The translations under genes were made by a program, and so were the position numbers. Below the pieces are notes generated by a model. That model searched no databases and was not told where the DNA came from. It saw only the letters and a list, made by a program, of their open reading frames with translations. A stretch of DNA of 64,000 nucleotides from Salticus scenicus. Taxonomy: Eukaryota > Arthropoda > Arachnida > Araneae > Salticidae. The stretch spans positions 275,963,095 to 276,027,094 of the forward strand of contig OZ005656.1 in the NCBI GenBank assembly GCA_963930645.1, written 5' to 3'. Shown piece by piece: positions 58,548 through 64,000 of the stretch. The first letter of the stretch is position 1; each line of letters opens with the position of its first letter.

Positions 58548-59160
58548 CAACGAGATATATAAATTAGAGTGCTGATTCAATGGATGAAGGATTACCTTTC
58601 TGTGGTTCAAGATGAATCACGTGACATGCTCGAATAGGTTGCTGTGTTTGGCCCTTTATCGCTATTTTGGCATTTAAAATATCAGTTCGACAAATTATCA
58701 TTATTATTAGGTAACATGACAGTCCTATGACCGAAATAAATTGCTTTTAAAATAATTTTACACATATTTCACATTTTATTAAATAATAAAATACCTTTTT
58801 TTTCATCGTTTCTCAACAAACTTTAAAAGTGTTTATAAAACAAAATTTAAACTTTTAAAGAGCTAAATTTAACAACAAATAATATTTTTTCAACTATTTT
58901 TAAGCATTTTGTCGGTTAAAGTTCAACTACACGAAATAAAAAAAGAAGTAAAATCAAAATCAAAATGGTTTAGAACAAAAGAATATTAAACTACGTAAAG
59001 TAAACAAAAACATTGAAACCGTTGCCATAGAAATGTACTGAAAATGAGCTGTTACCAAGGAAACCACCGAATACGCATGTGCAAGGAAAGCATGTCACAT
59101 GACTCATCTTGGACCTTCTCAAGGGTTACCATTTATCACTCTACTTTATATATCTCGTTG
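58548..59160. mobile_element. 613-bp MITE nested in the transposase gene
   Basis: Ends are CAACGAGATATATAAA and its complement. The octamer ATCAAAAC lies directly outside both ends (58540-58547 and 59161-59168), an exact 8-bp target duplication as made by hAT-type and some other superfamilies. Arms share GATGAATCACGTGACATGCT-like sequence. No ORF. Its insertion postdates the host transposon. Confidence 0.9.
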
Positions 59161-59969
59161 ATCAAAACATAAACTAACGACTGATTCATCTGTATTTTCT
59201 TTCATAATGGGCTAAAATGCATTGGCTCTTAGTATATGATTTCTTTTGTCAGTCATATGATCAACTTTTTCTGTAGATCCTGCAGTACAGGACTTTATTT
59301 TTTGGTCAAGTAAAGAACACGTGCTGCAAACATCACTAGAAGGAGACTTAAAGCCTATATTAAATTCATTTATGAATATTCTCCTGAACATAGCGAAATT
59401 AACTTTGTCCAGGTCGTCGTTACAGTTCTTGATGTAAACTTCATGCAACTTCCTTATACTTAATTTACAGTGCAAGCACAATCGCTTCGATTTTTGTCTT
59501 CCATAATGACTTTCTGATTCCTTTAAGTTTGAGATGAATTATCTTACCTTGTTTTTTTTTTTATTAATGCTTAAGTGGCTTTTTCTATCGCCCCCTCTCT
59601 TTTCCTCAATAGGTTCACCAGCACGTACTTTAGTAACAATATTGGCTAGCCTTGTACGACCTATTTTAGTTATAGCCATGAAATTGTTTTTACACATAAG
59701 AATTCTCCTACCACTGCTATTAGTAATAAAATAAGAAGCAGAAAATGCATGCTGTGAGTCAGATGATTGCGATTTATTTTGGATTGGGTTATTAGGTCTA
59801 CGTCGATTTACATTTTTTGTAACAACCAATGAGGCTGTAATAGAATCTTGTCGCTGTTTGTCCGCAATTTCATAAAGTCTATCCCGAAACTTCTTAACGT
59901 CATTAGGTCTAACATCAGTGCATGAAAAAGTATTTAATAAAGAAGCATCAATAAACTGGCGTTGTAAAA

Positions 59970-60066
59970 ATATTACTTACAAACTTTGAATAAACACCAT
60001 AAAATGCAATAAACTCGCTCAGTTTATTGCATTTTATGGTGTTTATTCAAAGTTTGTAAGTAATAT
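59970..60066. repeat. Perfect 46-bp inverted repeat with 5-base loop
   Basis: Arms 59970-60015 and 60021-60066 are exact complements around CGCTC. The right arm continues the transposase reading frame, whereas the left arm is its inverted copy and shifts the product into noise. This looks like a fold-back copying event and not a functional terminus. Confidence 0.95.
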
Positions 60067-60636
60067 GAAAAAGTATTACTAGAATGTTTGCATGGAGCAT
60101 AAACGTTATCAGAAGATGCTGAATATCGTTTCTTTTTCACTTCTTTTCTTTTCCCACCAATTCTCTGTCTTTTTCTAGTTCCATAATTAGAAGTACTCAC
60201 TAATACACCACCTATTAATCCTTCCATTTGAAATTAAAAAAACATACACCTCTAAAATGAAGGAAACAAGATAGAACTAACGAAATAAACAAACATAAAA
60301 AGCTGGCATATGTACGAGTCACGCGACCAGAAAGAACAGTTCTGACTGGTCAGCTGGAGAAATCACAGTTTGACTGAAAACAGGCTCTGGAGGAAACACT
60401 GTTTGATTGAAACCCCAACTTTCTAAGAGCGTTTATAATGTGATAAAAAAGTTTTTGGTTTAAAATTATGGTACAATTTTGTGCTATTTAATGTTGAGTT
60501 CACAGAAAAATCACTAACTCATTTTTTTTTTATTTGTGGAGAAAACACGGTTTGAATGTTTGCTCCTCGTTTTAACATGAAATACATTTAAATAATGATG
60601 CGACGGTTTTTGAAACATTACGGTCAATAAAGTGAT

Positions 60637-60662
60637 CGTCGAATTCGACGAGTTCCAGCTAG
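60637..60662 (+). mobile_element. Helitron 3' terminus next to the Sola-like element
   Basis: CGTCGAATTCGACG (60637-60650) is a perfect 14-base palindrome, followed eight bases later by CTAG (60659-60662) and T. This fits a Helitron 3' end. The body would run leftwards and would have been the target into which the 57211-60568 transposon inserted. Its 5' end is not certain, perhaps near 57035. Confidence 0.55.
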
Positions 60663-61087
60663 TATAGCTATATAGCTAAAATAAAGATTAATATAAATTT
60701 ATAAAAAAGGACGATCATTTGATAATAATTTAAATACACTTTAAATTTAATCTTATTTTAGACTAATGTGACGCAGATCTTTGTCACAAAGAAGAAACAG
60801 CAAATTTTCTAAAAGTAAATTAAAAATTACAAAATATTTCAAAAACTGATGATTTATAAGTCTGTTTTGAACATATTAACAGTACTCTAAACTTATTTTG
60901 TCAATATTAATTGCGGAAAAATAAATTACATTAAAATTGACATATATCGCAGATTTTTAAAACTTTAAACCTGATTCGCAGACTGAAGGTGATATTAAAA
61001 TAATAATTATTATTTTGCAAAAATGTTCCTTGGGTCAAGCCACAACTATTGATACAGTCGGAAGCAAAATTATTAATGCAGACATCC

Positions 61088-61123
<36 letters not shown>

Positions 61124-61831
61124 CATTACCTTATTTTTTTTATGACTCGACAAATATTTACTTAACAAAATAGTATTAGGTGCACAATGCAAATCTTTTA
61201 AATACGCATTATTGCTAACACCCGTTTTCGATAATACAAGTTTCTTTTTTTTTTTTCTTTTTTTAATCCACATAAGCACACACACACATACATAGATATA
61301 CGTAGATACATTTCTCTGTAGATTACGCCAACTTACTATCTAAAACCACCGAAATTTGTGACGTAAATTGGACGAAATTATATAAACGAATTTTATAATA
61401 AAAGCACTAATTTTATTTATTGTTTATTTTTTTCTTCCTTAGATTACTATGTACGTAATCCCAAAGAAATTATTAAAAATATGCATAAATAATCCTTTAA
61501 TAAACATGGTTATATTTTATTTTTAAAAATAATAAGAATTTTTTGCGAAAATACTTTTAAAGTAGTTTTATTTTTAATGCAAAATAACTACTGAATATAT
61601 TTCTTATAATAAGATCTTTGCCACTTTATTTTGATAACTATTGATTGATAAGCTTTACAAATGCGTGGTTTAAAAAATGAATATAAGTTTGCTTTCTGAT
61701 ATTTCATCATTTTTCTATTGATAATGTCAGCTTTCTTACGAAATATTAATAACATAAAATATGTTAACAATGACATTTTTCAATTCAAGTAATAAAAGTT
61801 AAATTGACAAAAAAACCATTTTTTCTACTTT
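60663..61831. other. AT-rich DNA, no gene seen
   Basis: Contains a 32-T run at 61090 and a short (CA)n at 61278. If the hydrophobic ORF at 61832 were an exon, downstream exons should be here on the minus strand; I see none. Confidence 0.5.
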
Positions 61832-62254
61832 TTACAATAGTTTGTTTTTTATAACACTGTCTCTTGAGATGTATTGATGTTTTTTGCTTCGATTCTTGCA
61901 GTACACAATGTAATACTGAATGCAAAATAAATAAAGTAAAAGAAAGGTAAAGAGAAAAAGGAAAATGAAAGTAAAAGTCTCATTTATAACGATTCTTGGC
62001 GGATAATGGTTTCTACTATCATAAAGAAATGCAGGAAAATCTAATCTACTCTTATAAATCATTGTTGTGTACGGGAATACTACAGCAGATACAATAATAA
62101 AAGATATTGAAATAGAAATTGGATTTATATATCGATTTAAAAATAAGAAGTGTTGTATAATGTTCAATATAAAAGAAGTATTAAATATATTTTTACCTTT
62201 ATTATTTCCATACTTACGTTTATTTAGACGGCACTGTAAAATAATATTTTTCAA
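61832..62254 (-). CDS. Candidate exon: two-span membrane protein, uncertain
   Basis: A minus-strand open frame of about 140 codons starts without an ATG and ends in a stop at 61832. It encodes two hydrophobic spans (SISISFIIVSAVVFPYTTMI and FIFLFLFTFLLLYLFCIQYY) joined by a polar stretch with DFPAFLYDSRNHYPP, then a basic tail. The P-x3-D-S-x4-PP pattern between two spans recalls the first loop of the Frag1/DRAM/TMEM150 family, but the usual SDTG and PPE residues are not kept. At this base composition a random open frame this long is unlikely, but T-rich DNA also gives hydrophobic translations by chance. A splice acceptor-like CTGCTGTAG lies within it. Treat as a candidate only. Confidence 0.3.
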   Translation of the reverse strand: MKNIILQCRLNKRKYGNNKGKNIFNTSFILNIIQHFLFLNRYINPISISISFIIVSAVVFPYTTMIYKSRLDFPAFLYDSRNHYPPRIVINETFTFIFLFLFTFLLLYLFCIQYYIVYCKNRSKKHQYISRDSVIKNKLL

Positions 62255-62459
62255 ATGATAATAATGTTTCGAAGTTTACTTTACACCTCCTATGTTTATA
62301 ATTAAAGTATTAATTTGCTAAATTATGAAGATGTTTATTATTTTTTAAATATTTCTCTTTCTTAATTTAAAAAAAATATTTATAAGAATTTATTTCTTGA
62401 GGTGATAGGTACCTATATGAGTGATGAAACTATTAGTAAATATTTACTGTTATTTCTTA

Positions 62460-62640
62460 TAGCCGTCTTCGGCGATCAGCCAGTTGAAAAAATTCTGGCC
62501 ATACTAAACTCTCGTTCGGGGGTGCTTGCAACGCCTACTCCCAGTTTCAGGACCTGAACTGGGGCGCAGCCCCGGCTCACCGCTCGAAGAGCGGTGTTGA
62601 GCTATACGAGGACCGAAGTCCACGTAGGGCTGTCCCGAAA
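62460..62640. other. GC-rich patch with strong hairpins
   Basis: GGGGC-GCA-GCCCC (62561-62573) and CCGCTC-GAA-GAGCGG (62580-62594) are perfect stems close together, near AACTGGGGCGCAGCCCC. It looks like structured RNA or a repeat consensus; I cannot name it. Confidence 0.4.
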
Positions 62641-62739
62641 GTAGTTTCAGGATCTATAAAAGCTTATTCGTTTAGAGAGCAAATAGCATTATTGAAAATT
62701 ATAAAGTAGAAAAATTCCGCTCATCAGCATCTGCGGTAC

Positions 62740-62945
62740 CGCCTTCTCGTTTCAGGATCTGAAACCGCCTGTTCGCTCAACGTGCAAACGACCTTTGGAA
62801 ATTCTAACTGTAGCAATCTCTCTCTCGGGGGCAGCATACTCATCTGTTCCTCCCTTTGAAAACCATGTTCGCTCATCGTGAAAATGACCTTTAAAAATTC
62901 TGATCGTGGCAAACTCCCACCCGGTGACGTCTGTGGTACCTTCAC
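62740..62945 (-). repeat. Direct duplication of about 105 bp
   Basis: On the minus strand CACGATCAGAATTTTTAAAG and CAGTTAGAATTTCCAAAGGT start two related halves, each with a GATGAGCGAAC/GTTGAGCGAAC block. The open frame across it is short and repeat-based. Confidence 0.7.
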
Positions 62946-63700
62946 ATTATTCCTCTCCTATTAACTTTACGCTTTCAAACGTATGCACAATTGATTTGTC
63001 ACTCCCAAAAATCTTTAAACTCGTATTTTGAAAACGAAGCCAATTTAAATTATTTCTTAAATATTTTGTCCCCCCACCCTCAATCTGCCCCTCTGTGAAA
63101 TTTGCATAACAAATGTAACATCATTCCCTATTTTTTTTTACATTTTCGAAAGTAGCTGTAATCGATTCCGTAATCCTCACCTCCCTAAAATAATATACAC
63201 GTATTTTCAAGAGTCTAGGTCTATTTAAAATTTACATCATTAAGGCTTCTACCAAAAAATGTTTTCTACCTTTTTGGCTTCTAAAAAGCTTTCTCGATTT
63301 ATTAGGTGGCACTGTTGTTCTGTAACAGCTCTTTTATATGCATATTAGCCAACAGGTGACAGGATGTAATTTCTTACACTTTCGAAAGTATGCGCAGTTG
63401 TTTCATGACCACAAAAACCCTGTATTACGAATTTTCAAGGCCATTTAAAAGGTTTTAAATAATTTCACTCCTTCCCTAAATCTTCCTCTAATGATAATAC
63501 ATTTTCAAAAATGCGTGCAACCAAATTCTTAGCCTCAAAAAACATAAAATAGAAGTTTTAAAAGCTGAAACTATATTTTAAAAATTTTTAATCTATCCCC
63601 CCCCCCACACACGCACACCGGGGCTCCAAATAAATTTAAACTTTCGAAAATATGTGTAATCGAATTTTTCCCCGCAAAAAATCATGTACCTTTCAAATGT
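62940..63700 (+). repeat. Degenerate array with TTTCGAAAGTATG motif, five copies
   Basis: CTTTCGAAAGTATGxGCAATxG-type starts occur near 62968, 63144, 63380, 63505 and 63640, each followed by a C-rich segment (CCTCACCTCCC, TCCCCCCCCCC). Spacing varies from 125 to 236 bp. Confidence 0.65.
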
Positions 63701-64000
63701 TCCTTTCACCCATCAGATAGACGCTATATCTTAGCTTCTATTGAATATTACAGCCTTGGAAAAAAAAAAAAAAAAAAAAACTTTCATTCTCAGGTGATAA
63801 AACTGATCTTTTTAGAATGAAAATGGCAATTCTATTTTGTGCAGCGAACTCCAAAATTACGTTTGAACTCTCCCGTTGAAAAAAAAAAAAAAAAAAAAAA
63901 AAAAACTTATATTTTGTTTCCTGATTGACTTAGAGGCATAAGCTTGTTATCACTATAAAACATTTAATACAGGTTTTGAAATTATATATCACTTGCATAT

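Larger units (their letters stand above)
57906..60227 (-). pseudogene. Broken transposase of the Sola-like element
   Basis: Minus-strand coding blocks lie at 60227-60024 (basic N-terminus), about 59966-59539, 59481-59212 (IFINEFNIGFKSPSSDVCST, a cysteine-rich segment), 58521-58288 and 58229-57906 (HFPVRGHSF and FGRVEK). Motifs such as GDGC..QNKN followed by FPVRGHSF are typical of a large family of insect transposase-derived proteins. The copy is dead: a 613-bp MITE splits it at 58548-59160, a frame change separates GDGC from FPVRGHSF, a palindrome breaks it at 59970-60066, and the expected DR after FPVRGHSF is GR. I have not joined the pieces. Confidence 0.75.
57211..60568 (-). mobile_element. 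Sola-like DNA transposon, inactive
   Basis: Exact 31-bp terminal inverted repeats starting GAGGAGCAAACATTC lie at 57211-57241 and 60538-60568. GTTT flanks both ends (57207-57210 and 60569-60572), a 4-bp target duplication. Subterminal copies of GGAGAAAACA-type motifs occur at 57408-57500 and 60355-60415. The interior encodes a broken DDE-type transposase on the minus strand. A 4-bp duplication with a GAG tip fits the Sola superfamily (Sola2-like), which is my inference from memory. Confidence 0.85.

Noticed and set aside
62460..62640. Bacterial insertion or contamination suggested by GC-rich hairpins
   Set aside because: The patch is short and embedded in repeat-like AT-rich sequence on both sides, with no bacterial ORF.

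Overview
The window is AT-rich eukaryotic DNA (roughly 70% A+T by eye), crowded with long A/T homopolymers and microsatellites. It has no operons, no bacterial gene spacing and no convincing complete host gene. The mix of Ty3/Gypsy, mariner/Tc1, Helitron/Helentron, Sola-like and piggyBac-like sequence fits an arthropod. The recurring Helitron terminus ending GCCTGCTAG|T made me think of a spider or other arachnid, but that is from memory and not proven here.

The one clearly intact gene is the 1,452-codon Gag-Pol ORF (36182-40540) of a very young Ty3/Gypsy retrotransposon (34986-41430). Its two 352-bp LTRs differ at one base, it is flanked by a 6-bp AAATTA target duplication, a tRNA-Pro-like primer-binding site follows the 5' LTR, and every catalytic motif I looked for is present. 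Everything else that looks coding is a transposase relic or an uncertain ORF.

Layout. 1-14 kb: AT-rich filler with short duplications, a few MITE-like inverted repeats and tRNA-like patches. 14-24 kb: Helitron-like relics, a TA-flanked MITE (14416-14628), a mariner C-terminal scrap (15202-15250), a TATA/initiator patch (22128-22164) and a 174-bp tandem array (23005-23860). 26-33 kb: a non-autonomous Helitron (26814-28711), a piggyBac-like zinc-ribbon ORF (29540-29800) and a Helentron/DINE-like element (29815-32901) holding five tandem units of about 573 bp. 33.9-34.5 kb: a 600-bp palindrome made of two inverted mariner transposase 3' ends. 35-41.4 kb: the Gypsy element. 42.5-47.7 kb: a decayed coding patch with a THAP-like segment, a Tc1-like element with long TIRs and a repeat array. 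48.8-50.9 kb: a TA-flanked foldback element with arms of about 278 bp and a chimeric Helitron fragment. 53-57 kb: two TIR elements, a second Helentron copy and a 120-bp array carrying CTCF-like motifs. 57.2-60.6 kb: a Sola-like DNA transposon with a broken transposase, itself split by a 613-bp MITE and carrying a perfect 46-bp palindrome. 60.6-64 kb: AT-rich DNA with one suggestive 140-codon hydrophobic ORF (61832-62254) and a degenerate tandem array.

The elements are related by nesting and by shared rolling-circle termini, not by a pathway. I did not find a convincing new multi-gene system. The most unusual structures are the mariner-derived hairpin, the rolling-circle elements that amplify CTCF-like motifs, and the nested transposon block at 57-60 kb.
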